Of a stretch of DNA of 64,000 nt, positions 44,162 to 56,275 are shown one piece after another. Each line of letters opens with the position of its first letter. The first letter of the stretch is position 1. Origin of the DNA: Psococerastis gibbosa. Its lineage: Eukaryota; Arthropoda; Insecta; Psocodea; Psocidae. A model generated the notes under the pieces. It saw only the letters and a list, made by a program, of their open reading frames with translations. It made no database searches and had not been told where the DNA came from. The DNA is taken from the NCBI GenBank assembly GCA_963971405.1, contig OZ020491.1, positions 7,930,855-7,994,854 on the forward strand. Reading direction: 5' to 3'. Made by a program: the position numbers and the translations under genes.

Positions 44162-45529
44162 GTCTCGTACCTGTTCCGTATTTGACTTGTATTATTTCAA
44201 ATAATTGCAGTTTTACCTATTTCTGGCGCTTTACTGTCAAATTAAGTGTTGAGCTTCTGACTGAAGTGCATTTCATTACAAAAGTTGGAGGTTTTTCTTC
44301 CCTGTGGGGCACGTAAAAATTTTCTAAAGTGTATGTTTTTAATTGCTTCATGCACAAATTTTAGACCTAATGTAATTGTAATTTTTGGTTTAGTCAATAG
44401 TGTAAGCATGTCTACGCGTATACTATACCCTTCTATCGATTTTTACTATACCACTGCGGTTTAAAACAAATATTACGAACCCTCTCCAGTCACGTGACCC
44501 CCTCCGGTTTGGCCTTAACTAACCTATACAGAATAGGCTTTGGTTGTGGCTGGGGGTTATTTGTTGTTTCCGTTGAAAGATGGGAGTGGGACCTGATGAT
44601 AATGATAAGAGAGAAACAAAAGTAATTTATTATATATTTTGCAGGGTAAAGGGGGGGGGGGGTTGTTTCATCAGAGTTACACAATATGTCTGTATCAGCT
44701 TATCCACTTTCTTGGTGTTTTTCAAACATTCTTTATATTTTTCCAGTTCAATTTATATGTTCCTATGCGTGTTTACAATTGCTCCGACAATTTATGGTAA
44801 ATAATGATCCGAACTATTTATTTTAAATTTTTTCCAGAAGTATATTTGATGCTGATGTCAATAGAAGGGAATGGTCGTAGGTACCTGCTGTAAAACATTT
44901 ACGGCTATGTGGTTAATTCTTGGCTGCCGCAGCTGCAGCTTTTATCGCCCCTTGAGAACTTTAGGCCTGATTTATGGAGATATTAACGGAGCGTAGCGCA
45001 ACGAACTTTAACGCAACACTAGCACAATGTTGAGCATAAGAAGCAGTCATGATGAGATAGCCGTATCCGTAACGCACAAAAAATTAGAATGTTGTAGGCC
45101 CGTGTATTCACCTTAGTTGGAAAATTCTCGGTGAGGAATGCTTCTCGGCACCGCCATGCATTGGTAGACGGTGGTGCCTCCCAGTATTCCCTACCGGTAC
45201 TAATTAAGCCATGGTGGGGCGGCCGGCGGGGCATTAACGGCACGCTAAGTTTCCACCATGTCTGGAAAGTTTGATTCAATATTTGGCTTACCAGCTGCCC
45301 TGTGTTCTTAAATACTGTTTATGTGAGTATGGCGGCTACGCTTACGGTCTACGTCTTCGGCTGAGCCACGTTACGTTAATTTCTCTCTGGGTTGTTATTG
45401 TAAAACCCCATAAATCTTCCCTGGCTTGGATTGGATGTCGTAATTCGCTATTTGAATTGCTTGACGTTTCATCGGATGGACTCCTTGTGATGCAAAAGTA
45501 ACATAGAATCTGGGCTATTTACGTGGAAG

Positions 45530-45870
45530 CATGCTTTCAGATCGACCACGGCCCAACTGGCCGAATTCTACTGCTTCTTCGCCTGTGACTTCGTCCGTGA
45601 AAGCCTTTGTAATTACAAATTGGGTTTTTCTTTGTTCGAAAGCCAAACTTTTTTTTAATAATGTAGGAATGTCTGAGGACCGCATGATGTACAAAGCAAG
45701 TATGGTGGGAAGAAGACTGCAGGGAAGTTCACGAAATCGCTGAAAGAACGAACTAGAAACCGACCTGGGAGTCCGTAGACGTCGTACAAACCGAGATGAT
45801 TGGAGCAGTGTTGTTGAGCAGGCCAAAGTCCATCAAGGGCTGTTGAGTCAGACGAAGAAGGAATCTAGGG
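45530..45870 (+). pseudogene. Foldback half-copy and RTE-like LINE relic
   Basis: 45530-45610 matches the foldback unit at 60680-60790 (CATGCTTTCAGATCGACCAC, CGTGAAAGCCTTTGTAATTA). From about 45660 the plus strand reads DRMMYKASMVGRRLQGSSR, and after a shift RDDWSSVVEQAKVHQGL, a pattern typical of the end of LINE ORF2. Stops interrupt it. Confidence 0.5.
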
Positions 45871-46811
45871 AATTCTGGTACAGCGTCTTCTACTAGACTG
45901 CTCTGCCTGAGTGCCGTAAATGAGGGAGGCACTGTACGGTTTTGGAATGGCGCCGTACCGCCCACCATCCTCGTATAATATGTGAGTCTGTCTGGACCAC
46001 CCAATAATGCTTTCGGCCTGGTATCCTAAACCACATTGGACTTCACCCTCCTAAATCTGTGTGTGAATCACAGACTCACAGTCGGGGTTGCCACGTCTCG
46101 AAGCCCCTTGCCATTAATTATGATTGAGCTGTGACCTGAGAGTAGTTTATTGATAAAGTAAGAGATAGTAATGAATGCGCTCTGCATGAACCTAACCTAG
46201 GGCCCGACCGAGAATACATTGACAATAGTAGAGATCGATGGGGGCTGGACCGGGTCGGTGTAATCCAGTTGGTACGGAAGTGGACTATGAATCGGGAGAT
46301 CAAGGTTCGGGGCTTGACCCAAAATGAAACATTCTCTGATGAACTAGTTGGTACCTTTGCCGGTTCGGTAAAAACACGAGGGTATATGACATGTTGCTGA
46401 CCACACCACCCCAACTCAAGCAGTAGTTAAGTGAGATTCTCTACCAGTCCTCAGGAGCTCAGGCTTATTATTATATTTTAGGGCTTTTATGAACGTACGA
46501 GGGTGCCTACTTATAGAAGACCCCCATGAACCATGTCCCATCGGTTTTCGGGCATTATTGGTATTGTTTCCACAAACTGGTAAACGTCCTCGGTGTCAAC
46601 CTACGCCGGTTACAAGCGACAATGGACAAGTTGAGAGATGCTTACTACTTACACAATGTAACAGGCGTAGCGTGACATAGCCAAGTGCGGATACGAGTCA
46701 CCTCAGGCCTAAACCCTCGTTGGATTGTCATTTTATAAGCGTAGACGGATCGTCATTATTTTCATATTTTGCAGTGTACCCTTGGGTGTAGCGTGTCTTG
46801 CTTCATCCTAA

Positions 46812-47205
46812 GACGCGGATTCCACTGACCTGCAAGTGCAAAATACACATACGGTGACGTGGTAGCAGATATCATTAATAAAGGTGGGGTTTCCACCGAC
46901 CTCTTATTGCAGAATGCAAATGTCATTGACGAAATTTTTTGTTTTACTCTATGCCATTGTTAAAATTGATCAATGATCATATCGGAGTAAAATCATAAAC
47001 AAACTAAAATTAAAAAATGGCGTCATGGGATATGTTAAGTACAAACATTTTAATAGATTACTATAAAAAGAAAAATTTAAATTTCCGTCAATGTCATTTG
47101 CATTATGCAATGAGAGGTCGATGGATACCCCGCCTTTATTAATGATATCTGCTACCACGTCACCGTATGTGTATTTTGCACTTGCAGGTCGGTGGAATCC
47201 GCGCC
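46812..47205. mobile_element. Composite PIF-like MITE: outer palindrome with a second MITE at its centre
   Basis: Outer arms GACGCGGATTCCACTGACCT... and ...GGTCGGTGGAATCCGCGCC pair over about 70 bp, through GCAGATATCATTAATAAA. The inner element starts GGTGGGGTTTCCACCGACCT and ends GATACCCCGCC, with its own inverted arms (GCAGAATGCAAATGTCATTG). Flanks TAA and TTA. Confidence 0.8.
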
Positions 47206-47949
47206 TTACCGTTGATATTTCCAGACATACAGTATACGGGTTTTCCTTTTCTTTATTATTACCATGATGGTCGGTCTGATGGAAGTAACCACCGGGAACT
47301 CTAAGGGACGTGCCGCCTAATTTTCCGAAATGAAGCGAAGTTTTATGCGAGTGGAACAAGCTTAGATCAAATCTGACGTCATTAGTTTAGGATCTATAAG
47401 AAGACTGAATTTGTGTGGCACTCGCTATAGAACTATGTTGTTGTTTGTTCTACTTGTTGACTACACGACGAATTAATAGGAGCTTACTTCCGTAACAATT
47501 GCCACCCAAGCCTAGTCTTCTAAACGATCTTAAGGAAATTACGCCAGTTCGTGGCGAGGATTAGGCGATATGCTGAGTGTTATCGTAAAGACCAAATGGA
47601 TCCCCACATTTTCTGCACGAAGTCAAGTTTATCATACGATTTCAATCGTTGAGTCATAAATGAGATGTCATATTAAGTAGAAGAAATGTACCTCTTCATT
47701 TTGATGTATGGTATCTGACCAATCAATGCCCACAGTGGCCTTTATTTTTTTACAAATGAAGTTCATAACTACTGTGGCCGATTGATGTTAGAGACTGCAC
47801 CATAGTGTCCATCGAATCGTAGAGAATTTATTTTTTCTAGTTTAAGACACCTCATTTATGCCTCCCTACGATCGCTACGCCATGAGAAATTTGACTTTAC
47901 GCAAAAAAAAAATGAAAAGAAGTCCTCAATTTGCCATTAACTGTAAGCT

Positions 47950-48345
47950 CGCGCGAATTGACAGTCTTCAGCCAGTTACGAACCAAAGTTGTGCTCCCAT
48001 TACACCAACATGATTGCTGCTCGCCGGCTGGTAAAGTCATGATAGATTGGTGAGCTTGCCGCAGCTTTCTGCGGCTTGCGCCTCCCCTTCGTGCGCGCCT
48101 ATGCCGCTGTCGGGGAGGGGAGAGCTGGGTTATGCTGGCGGGCCACCGGCTTGCCTGCTGTCCCCCGATCAATAGGCGACCCCACCCGTGCGGTAGGAAG
48201 AAGCCTGCTGCCGGTTCCAAGGCTGAGCTGTGTACGTGCTGAGTTGGGGGGACTTGAGGGTTTGTATAGAGTTACGCAGTGGCGGACCCCAAAGCCCGCT
48301 GCTGGGTTGGGGGGTTTTAAAGGCTGGTATAGAGTTTGACTGGGG
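47950..48345. other. GC-rich segment with a diverged tandem duplication
   Basis: GC content is well above that of its surroundings. GCTGAGTTGGGGGGACTTGA...GTATAGAGTT at about 48237-48280 is followed by GCTGGGTTGGGGGGTTTTAA...GTATAGAGTTT at 48302-48338. No frame shows a recognisable protein. Confidence 0.4.
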
Positions 48346-48488
48346 CGAATTCAGTAGGAATGAGGAGGTGCACGATGCCGTGAGGCCAAAAGAATACTTC
48401 TAAAATGCAACTTACTTGTATCAGGTTTATGTACATGAGTTTTCATAATTTTCCCATGGAGGTGATACTCGGTGGTGGAGATACTCCC

Positions 48489-48618
48489 GTACTACCAGAC
48501 CACGATAGGGTGACATTAGGAACGCTTTGTTTATTCGAAAACTTATACATAAGCCAAGTTTATTCGTTTTATATAAGTGCTGTTCCAATAATGTCATCCT
48601 ATCATGGTCGGGTAGTAC
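48489..48618. mobile_element. Family K MITE
   Basis: GTACTACCAGACCACGATAG on the left and CTATCATGGTCGGGTAGTAC on the right form about 35-bp inverted ends with a 60-bp AT-rich centre. Confidence 0.75.
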
Positions 48619-48958
48619 GTTTAATTGTTTGACATATTTCGACTTTTCGACGTTTATTGAATAAATGTTTACCCTTACACGGATTAGACGGATCCAGCCC
48701 ATTTGGAGGGGGGGGGGGGGGTAGTTGGGAAACGGCATACCACCCCGGCAACTCCAGTTCGAATCCCGTCTCATCAATTTTTCCCTATATTCCTTTCTCT
48801 ATTTCCTCGTCCTTGAGAGTCTTTTTCTACAAGGTGTAATCGGTTCTATGTTCCTCTATTTGTTATATTTTCTGGTATATTTCTCCATTTATAGCATTAA
48901 AAGTCTTATGCTACATAGCAATGACCGCACGTTAGAAAAGTTACAGTATAACTGTCGG

Positions 48959-49100
48959 CAGGCCCGTACCCAAGGGGGCCATGCCCCCCCCCCCAAAAAA
49001 AAAAATTGATCGGATGGTCATTGCGAATTACTACGGGGTTATAAAAAAATTGTTCTTGCCCCCCCCCCCCCAAAAAAAAAAAATCCTGGGTACGGGCCTG
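48959..49100. mobile_element. hAT-like MITE with 8-bp duplication and flanking C/A runs
   Basis: CAGGCCCGTACCCAAGG... and ...CCTGGGTACGGGCCTG are inverted ends. ACTGTCGG flanks both sides perfectly (48951-48958, 49101-49108). Each end is followed inwards by a run of 10 or more C and a run of A. Total 142 bp. Confidence 0.88.
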
Positions 49101-49427
49101 ACTGTCGGCCAGACTCTGGGTAATGTAATGGGTTTGGTAGGGGGTCACTGACGTTGTATTTTATGTAGGTTGTGGAAAGCGAAATTTAGAACACTTGCCC
49201 TGGCTGCAGCGTGCTCGTAAACTTTAATATGAGAAATATCGATTTGGCGGCCTCGTACTCGTTACCACAGCCTGCCATATGGTACTAGACAATTACTATC
49301 ATACTTATGATTGGCTACAATCTTGTAATTAGGATTTACGAGGGGGGCCTGTTCCTCTTCGGAATTTCGAATCGAGTAGTTGTTTGGATTTTAGGTTCGG
49401 AGATAACCCTCTGGTATGGCCCCTTGA

Positions 49428-49701
49428 CAGGTGCGGATCTACGGGGGGGGGGGGCTATGGGGGCTATAGCCCCCCCATTAGGTTCCTCAAAATGCGTAAT
49501 CCCCACTATTTCAGTCCTATTTTTCACAAATTTTCTCCCGGGGGAGACCCCTGGGCCCCCCTTATGCCCGATTTATAATATAGATCCCTTATAGCTCTGA
49601 AAATGCGTAAAACCCCAATATTTCAGCTCTATTTTTCAAAAAGAAAAAAATGGAAATTTAATCTTAGCCCCCTCCTTGGTCTCATTCTAGATCCGCGCCT
49701 G
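49428..49701. mobile_element. hAT-like MITE with 8-bp duplication and a G-run
   Basis: CAGGTGCGGATCTACGGGGG and TCTAGATCCGCGCCTG are the ends. CCCCTTGA flanks both sides perfectly (49420-49427, 49702-49709). The interior contains a duplicated AAAATGCGTAA...TTTCAG...CTATTTTTC segment. Confidence 0.85.
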
Positions 49702-50197
49702 CCCCTTGAGATATGTATACATTTGGGGAACCAAGTCGAGGGTATCGTGGGCGTTTTAGGGCGTTCCCACCACCCTTGGAAAAGTCTCGGTAAGGAATGC
49801 CGGGCAGTGTACCACCATATTCCAATGCATTGTGTTGCCGTCCACTGTTTATTATCTGGGAGCCGCCCTTAGTGAGACGAATTAGTTATAATTCCGTCAG
49901 GTGGCAGGAGCTATTCTTTGTAAATGGTCGTTATTACTCAATAAGCTGCTGTAAACACAATTTCTACTGCACCAGTTTTTGCTGTTTGTTTAATAACGTT
50001 ATACAAAAGTAAGATTTCTTTCAAGCTGAGATATGTTTTACGCTCTCGCAAGAACTCCCATGCACCAAAGTGTCCGTTCTAGAAATTTGTTGGTCTTATG
50101 TTGTCTGGCAATGTCTGCAAATGTTTATTGGAGGTTTCGGTGGAAGAAGTAGCAATCTTTAAGATCCTATATTGTGTTACGAAAGAAGGTGTTATGT

Positions 50198-50321
50198 TGT
50201 ACCACGATAGGATGACATTTGGAACACTTCGTTTATTTGTAAACTTGCCTAAGCGGAACACTGAGTTTATTCAATTTTTATAAGGGTTTGAAATGTCATC
50301 CTATCGTAGTCGGGTAGTACA
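50198..50321. mobile_element. Family K MITE (second copy)
   Basis: TGTACCACGATAGGATGACA on the left, and TGTCATCCTATCGTAGTCGG plus GTAGTACA on the right. Confidence 0.7.
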
Positions 50322-50844
50322 CTCTTTCACACAATATTTGTTTTCTTCTGTATTTTCTACCAGGCATATTGGAAAATATGAGGTGTAACATCTTCTTCTA
50401 TTATAAAATCCTGTTTTTTATGTGACTTAATGCAGAGTATACAAAGGGTGCCGAGTTGTAGGTGATTTGTACAATTTGCATGGGCAGACACCCTCTCTTA
50501 TGGGCCCCCTTTCTCCGTCCCTGCTCCCATTTGATGCTGCATGGCTTTGGCCTACGAAATGTGCGGAGGTTGTGCATCTGAAAATGGCCTGGCAGATAGC
50601 CCGACCTCGCCACGTTCCCTGCCCTGCCAGGCATCCGCGTTGGGTCGGCTCTCACAGGTAGAAAAACCGAATACTGCCCGTCTGCAGTTGGTTAGATGGG
50701 GCCCTAGATGGAGAGAAATGCCATTCTCACGATCGGTTTCCCGCCAAATGGTTTAGTTTGTTCATTGAACAATTGAGGTTCCTAAATATGGAATAGCTGA
50801 CGCTAAATTTGTAATATCTGTTCATATGGACGTCTATGGCATAT

Positions 50845-51335
50845 TAGTGGTTTGTTCGTACTTGTGCGAGTCTCTACACATCATGCGATCGGTGACCTGT
50901 CGTAACTCAACACAGGTATTACCCAATGGGGTTCATTTGTGACGTCATTTTGTAGATGGCAGTACCAGTTGCAATGATATCAAAGCGTTGATTTTTTCAT
51001 AAGCCTCAATACTATTTTAAAATGATTTTTAATTACGTATTATTTTAAAGTGATATTTTTCTATACATCATGGAGAATATATATATATTAAATTATATGC
51101 AGCGAAATAAGGTCCAGGCATAGTAAAAATATTATAAAAAATATTAAAAGAATTTATTAGATGCTAAGAGCTTAGCTTTCACATGCAAACGGCGGCCATT
51201 TTAAATAATATGGATATCGGTTTGTCATCAGTGAAACTAGTGACCAAAACTGTCCCTACAGAACCTCATTACCTACAGAGGCGACTGAAGAGGTTATTCG
51301 GATACATTCATTGAATTGTTTGTATGCGAATACTC
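50845..51335 (+). repeat. Dispersed repeat family A interrupted by a 335-bp insertion
   Basis: The first half (TTGTTCGTACTTGTGCGAGT ... AACTCAACACAGGTATTACC) ends near 50934 and the second half (CTACAGAGGCGACTGAAGAG...) begins near 51271. The inserted block has weak inverted ends (AATGGGGTTC, GAACCTCATT) and no coding potential. Confidence 0.6.
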
Positions 51336-51699
51336 TTTAAAAAAAAATTATATTTTTATCTCAAGGTAAAACATATCCTATATATGCTGGAAAATGAAAA
51401 TGGTTGCGCCTAACTATTCAAATTATGGGCTTGACATCATTTCTCGATGTCTCAATGGCTACATGCATAGTCGGCATTTTGGATTTCTATGCGAAAGAGG
51501 TCCGTTGGGGCGATAGTCTCAAAGAGGAGGTTAAGAGGCTATCGGTAACTCCATTCAAATTGGACTAAAAATTGAAGTTGTTCTTTCTTTAGATTGCTTT
51601 GATATTGGTGGTTAGGGACACGAAAAGTTAAAGGAGACATACATTAGTTAAATTTGTATTTAACTAACCCTTTGTTAAAATATTATTACACCATTGTCA

Positions 51700-52082
51700 T
51701 TAAGGATATGCTACGTAGAAAATGAGCACCCCAAAATTTGTTGTTTTTATTGACTTTTAATTTATTTACTTAATGAACACAGCAAGTCATTTAAGATTTG
51801 GCTCATGGAAGTTGTAGACGACTGCTTCATGCATCATGTAATAGGAAATATTAAATTTTTGGTTCTTTCATAAATACCAGAACAGACTAAAATTACGCGT
51901 ATTCTGGGATTTTTGGAAGAACTACAAACCGAAAAATATAAGTACCCGATTATATGATGGACGAAGTAGTCTTCTACAACTTAGATGAGCCAAATTTTTA
52001 ATAACCAGCTGAGTTAATTAAATAAAAAATGAAAAGCATTTAATTTTGGGGTGCCCATTTTCTACGTGACGTATCCTCTTAA
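51700..52082. mobile_element. MITE family J'
   Basis: Ends TTAAGGATATGCTACGTAGA and TCTACGTGACGTATCCTCTTAA, continuing into AAAATGAGCACCCCAAAATT. Internal foldback arms GTTGTAGACGACTGCTTCAT and ATGATGGACGAAGTAGTC. Related to family J at 10833 and 11513. Confidence 0.75.
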
Positions 52083-52139
52083 TCTTTACCATTAAATTTG
52101 TATTTATTTTTATTTATTGATATATATATTTATTTATTT

Positions 52140-52409
52140 ATATAATCGGGTATTTTTACTTTTGGATTTTGTTGTTCTTCCATAAGTCCCAGAATATATG
52201 CGAAATTTTAGTCCTGTCTGGTCTGGTATTTATGAAAGAACTAAGGTACCAAAAATTTATTATTTCCTATTATATGATGCATGAAGTAGTCTTCTACAAC
52301 TTCCAGGAGCCAAATCTTTAATGACTTGCTTTGTTAATTAGATAAAAAAATAAAAAGTAAAAAAAAAAAAAATTGGGGTGCTCATTTTCTACGTAGCATG
52401 TCCTCTTAA
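52140..52409. mobile_element. MITE family J', left-truncated copy
   Basis: Shares the right two-thirds with 51700-52082, ending TCTACGTAGCATGTCCTCTT. It lies 60 bp downstream in the same orientation. Confidence 0.65.
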
Positions 52410-52829
52410 ATAAAAAATATAAGCCAACCGATTTTGGGGTGGTTCAGGGGGGGCCAATGCCAACTGTAAGCTTCTATTCCTCTTAAAACGCTTTCGACGA
52501 TTCCTTAATGCAATTTGTTTGGTCATAAATCAATAATTGTCCATTGGCAGATGCTTAAGCTGTCCCTTCTCTGTTTTATAGAACCACAAGGAAATACCAT
52601 CTGCAGCAGGTTTCTACGTTCCAGACTGGTGCACCTTCAAGGATTCCTATCCAGTCACGTGGTTTTGCACTATTTTTAGGATAAAGAATTAGGATGGTTA
52701 GTTAGCGCCTCGGATTTCGTTAGCCAGACCCTGAAGGCGGAGGGTTCTAAGCAGATTTCTTATAGTCACTGAGGGTACTGAGCTGCGTAAGCGTGCGGTA
52801 GTTGAGGGAGGTAACTCCAAAAAAAAAAC

Positions 52830-53200
52830 GGCATAAAGAATTATTTCTAAAAAACGGCTCCAACTATTTTTTTTGTTTAAATAACATTATATTGTAGTCG
52901 TTATGAATGATATGAAAACCCTGTAGGTTGATTGTTTGGTTCAGGATCAAAAAAACATAAAAGGTTCAATTTTCATTCAAAAGGACTAAAAAATGCTTTT
53001 TCTGAGAAACTTGTCAATGCTTTCTATCTTCAGGTATGTTTTGGTTGCTAAATATAGTAACAAAACCGAACAGGTTGCTTTTTTTCAAGCAAAGTTTTTT
53101 TTTAAAGAAATTAAAAAAAAGTATTTGTGGATAATAGTAATAGATAATGGTGCATTTTATACCGTGCCATTATTATTACTTGTATATTGGTCTGCCCACT
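52830..53200 (+). repeat. Dispersed repeat family M
   Basis: AAAAACGGCTCCAACTATTT, TTCTATCTTCAGGTATGTTT and ATAGTAACAAAACCGAACAG follow the order of 34880 and 41440. Confidence 0.55.
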
Positions 53201-53445
53201 CTAGTCTATGTAATCGTCTCATCCATCAATCTAGTTCTTTAGGATATGGAAAATCCATAATTAAACCCTGGGACCATTTATTTCCCATGGAACTGCAGTA
53301 CTTATCGTAATCTATTACGGTACCGGCATGTGTGGGTTCACTAGTACGGGTTCCTTTTTTAAATTTCTTAATCTAATGAAATCCTCTCCCCCCCCCCCCT
53401 ATAGTGTCACATTTGCATAATCTTTTCGAAATTTCAAATCGTTGA

Positions 53446-53548
53446 TAAATAAATAAATATTGACTTTTTTTCTATTGCATTACTAAGCCAACTTAGCGGA
53501 GTTAGGACTTGGAAAGCCCGGGACCGTCTGCTTTACATGCCCTCCGAA
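53446..53548 (-). repeat. tRNA-derived SINE family a, head-less fragment
   Basis: Only the tail-side body is present (ACTAAGCCAACTTAGCGGAG ... GCTTTACATGCCCTCCGAAT). The tRNA-like part is missing. Confidence 0.7.
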
Positions 53549-53714
53549 TAAATAATAATAAATAAAATAAATAAGGTTTCCCTCTTTGAACGGCAGTTCT
53601 TGCCGAAAGCGCTTTTGTTTTTTACTAATTGTGGGTTTCTTCGACAAAGTTAAATTTTTAACGTTTATTTGGGTTTTACTAGCTCTAGTTTACATAACAA
53701 GTTTTAATAAAATT

Positions 53715-53980
53715 TGCATCGATAAGGAAAAGAAGAGCTCATTGGATTGGCCATTTGCTTAGACACGAAAACTTAGTAAGTAACTTAGTAATCATAGAGG
53801 GAACAATAGAAGGCGTCAACCGACCTGGGGGCCCAAGAAACGATTATCTGCAGCAAGTTATGGAGGATGTAGGGGCCAAGACATACGTGGAGCTGAAGAG
53901 AGCGTGCCAGGATCGAGGGGAGTGGAGGCATCGAAGTCACATGTTGCTGCCAACCAGCCATCCGGCTGTAACTTGAAGAA
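53715..53980 (+). pseudogene. RTE-like LINE ORF2 C-terminal relic
   Basis: The plus strand reads RKRRAHWIGHLLRHENLV, then IIEGTIEGVNRPGGPRNDYL and VELKRACQDRGEWR, without an internal stop to 53976. This is the classic end of RTE-type ORF2. The 5' part is missing. Confidence 0.75.
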
Positions 53981-54526
53981 CAAAACATTTATTTTTTTGT
54001 TCACTAATGAGATCCTGAGCAAGTTCTCCGTTTGGCTTGTCTCGTTGGACTACGGCTGTCTGTGAACGACGCCCATCTGCCTTTGGCGTGGATTGCTTCT
54101 CAATGTGAAGCTGCAGTTACTTCTGCGTCATCCGCTTTGCGTTGTTGCCTGGAATTGGTTCTATGATTATAGTTGATGAGTTATCCTGTCTTGCCCGGCT
54201 TAGACCTCGCACGAGTGCGGCTGTTTTCTTAGTGAACTGTAAACCTGTTATGGCAATATCAGGCTGGCGAGGAATTTTCTACCGTCTACCGCACACAAGT
54301 TAGTGACTGTGACCTTTTCCAGGCGCAGCTATCAGGGGCTAGAGTTCTATACAGAAGAGATGGCGACACATGCTTTCTGCCAAAAATTTATTTTTGAATT
54401 TCAGGTGTTACCTGCCCCGTCTACTATGACCAGCCATTAAAAAGACGTGGGAGGTTGCCACAAACAGTCGGGAGCCAATGTGGCATCTCTCCTGTATTGA
54501 ACTCTAGCAGTTGCCTGTGCTCATTA

Positions 54527-54917
54527 GGTGGGGATTCCACCGACCTGCAAGTGCAAAATATAAATACGGTTACGTGGTAGCAGACATTCAAGACTTAAGC
54601 GGGGTTTCCACCGACCTTACATTGCAGAATGCAAATGACATTGGCGGAAATTTGAATTTTTCTTTTTATAGAAATCTATTAAAATGTTTGTACTTAACAT
54701 ATCCCATGAAGCCATTTTCTAATTATAGTTTGTTTGTGATTTTACTCTATGATCATTCATCAATTTTAACTATGGCATAGAGTAAAACAAACATTTCCGT
54801 CAATGTCATTTGCATTCTGCAATGCGAGATCGGTGGAAACCCCGCCTAAGTCTTGAATGTCTGCTACCACGTCACCGTATTTGAATTTTGCACTAGCAGG
54901 TCGGTGGAATCCCCGCC
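54527..54917. mobile_element. Composite PIF-like MITE
   Basis: Outer arms GGTGGGGATTCCACCGACCT and its complement ending AATCCCCGCC run inward to CATTCAAGACTTAA / TAAGTCTTGAATG. The inner MITE (GCGGGGTTTCCACCGACCTT ... GGTGGAAACCCCGCC) sits exactly at the centre. Flanks TTA and ATA. Confidence 0.8.
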
Positions 54918-55166
54918 ATAGCACTAATATATAGCGAGTTTCTGTTGAATTACTGGCTCCTAGTAGAGTAACTAAATAAATGCCTGGTTATAAAAAGGTT
55001 TTAATTTTGCAATAACATTAGGCTTGCGGCATCAGCTTTTCGACACTCCCGTGAACCTCTGCTGCTGACTAGGGCAGGGCAAGTCTTACGACGTAAGAAA
55101 TTAAGGTAGGGAATACTGCATGGCACCTTCATGCATTTTGTCGACGGCGGTGCCGTCCATTATTCC

Positions 55167-55376
55167 TTAAATAAATAAATCTTGACTTTTTGTTGTTCTA
55201 TTACTAAGCCAACCTAGCGGAGTTAGGGCTGTAAAGCCCTCTCTTACACTCAACTAGGATGACCCGGGACCGCCTGCTTTACATGCCTTCCGAAGCATGG
55301 CTAGAAAATGTAGCCAGTGTGCGGCTCGAACCTTTCGGGTGAAAGTCGGAGTCTGTACCACTACTCTACAGGACCT
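55167..55376 (-). repeat. tRNA-derived SINE, family a (copy 5)
   Basis: Body and head present, but about 11 bp are missing beside box B (GTGCGGCTCGAACCTTTCGG). Tail AAATAAATAAATC at the low end. Confidence 0.8.
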
Positions 55377-55394
55377 GACTTATTGAAATAATTA

Positions 55395-55590
55395 CGAAGG
55401 TTTTCACGGCCGGAGTGACGAAGCAGTAGAATCCGGGAGATAGGCCATTGCTGCTAAGTCTCTGAGATACAATCGTAGAAGTCTACGCAGTTTCACTGAA
55501 GATGTCGAACGCAGATGCTGACGAAACGTTTGGAAGTACACTTTCAGATCGGCCTATTATCCCGGATTCTACTGCTTCGTCACCTTACCG
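55395..55590. repeat. Foldback element, family I
   Basis: TTCACGGCCGGAGTGACGAA and GCAGTAGAATCCGGGA on the left pair with TCCCGGATTCTACTGCTTCG on the right. The centre has CTACGCAGTTTCACTGAAGA and GCTGACGAAACGTTTGGAAG. Related to 45530 and 60560. Confidence 0.65.
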
Positions 55591-55891
55591 ATATGTTTCT
55601 TATAGTGATCTGGCTACCAGCCTCCCTCTTTCTTCTTTTAGGTAGAACCTCCCCCCCTAATTAAATCTGTCCGCCTAATGTGTGAAACTGTGTTGTTGTC
55701 TTGTCTGGCTGCAGTGTGAAGCGGGCTTTGCCGTGCAGTCGCGGCTTTAAGTCGAGAATATCCCGGGTTGACCTTCTGAGCACATCTGTCCCGCACATTG
55801 GAAAGTCCCAAGTCAGCGGTGTGGGGCGTAGATCAATAGCTGCTGTTGTCAACTTACTGTTGTAGGCTAGTTCGTCGTCATGAGCTCTTTA

Positions 55892-56275
55892 GGTGCCCAT
55901 TCCATTGACCGGCTAGGGCTATTTCCAAAAACGGTGACGTGGTAGCAGACATTCAAGACTTAGGTGGCGTCTCCACCGACCTCGCATTGCAGAATTGACG
56001 GAAATGTTTATTTTCCTCTATGCCATAGTTAAAATTGATCAATGATCATACAGTAAAATCACAAACAAACAAACTAAAATTAAAAAATGGCTTCATGGGA
56101 TATGTTAATTACAAACATTTTAATAGATTTCTATAAAAAGAAAAACAAACATTTCCGTCAATGTCATTTGCAATCTGCAATGCGAGGTCGGTGGAAACGC
56201 CACCTAAGTCTTGAATGTCTGCTACCACGTCACCGTTTTTGGAAATAGCCCTAGCCGGTCAATGGAATGGGCGCC
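55892..56275. mobile_element. Composite PIF-like MITE with TTA duplication
   Basis: Outer arms GGTGCCCATTCCATTGACCG and its complement ending AATGGGCGCC. Perfect TTA at both sides (55889-55891, 56276-56278). The inner MITE starts GGTGGCGTCTCCACCGACCT after ACTTA and ends GGTGGAAACGCCACC before TAAGT. Confidence 0.85.
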
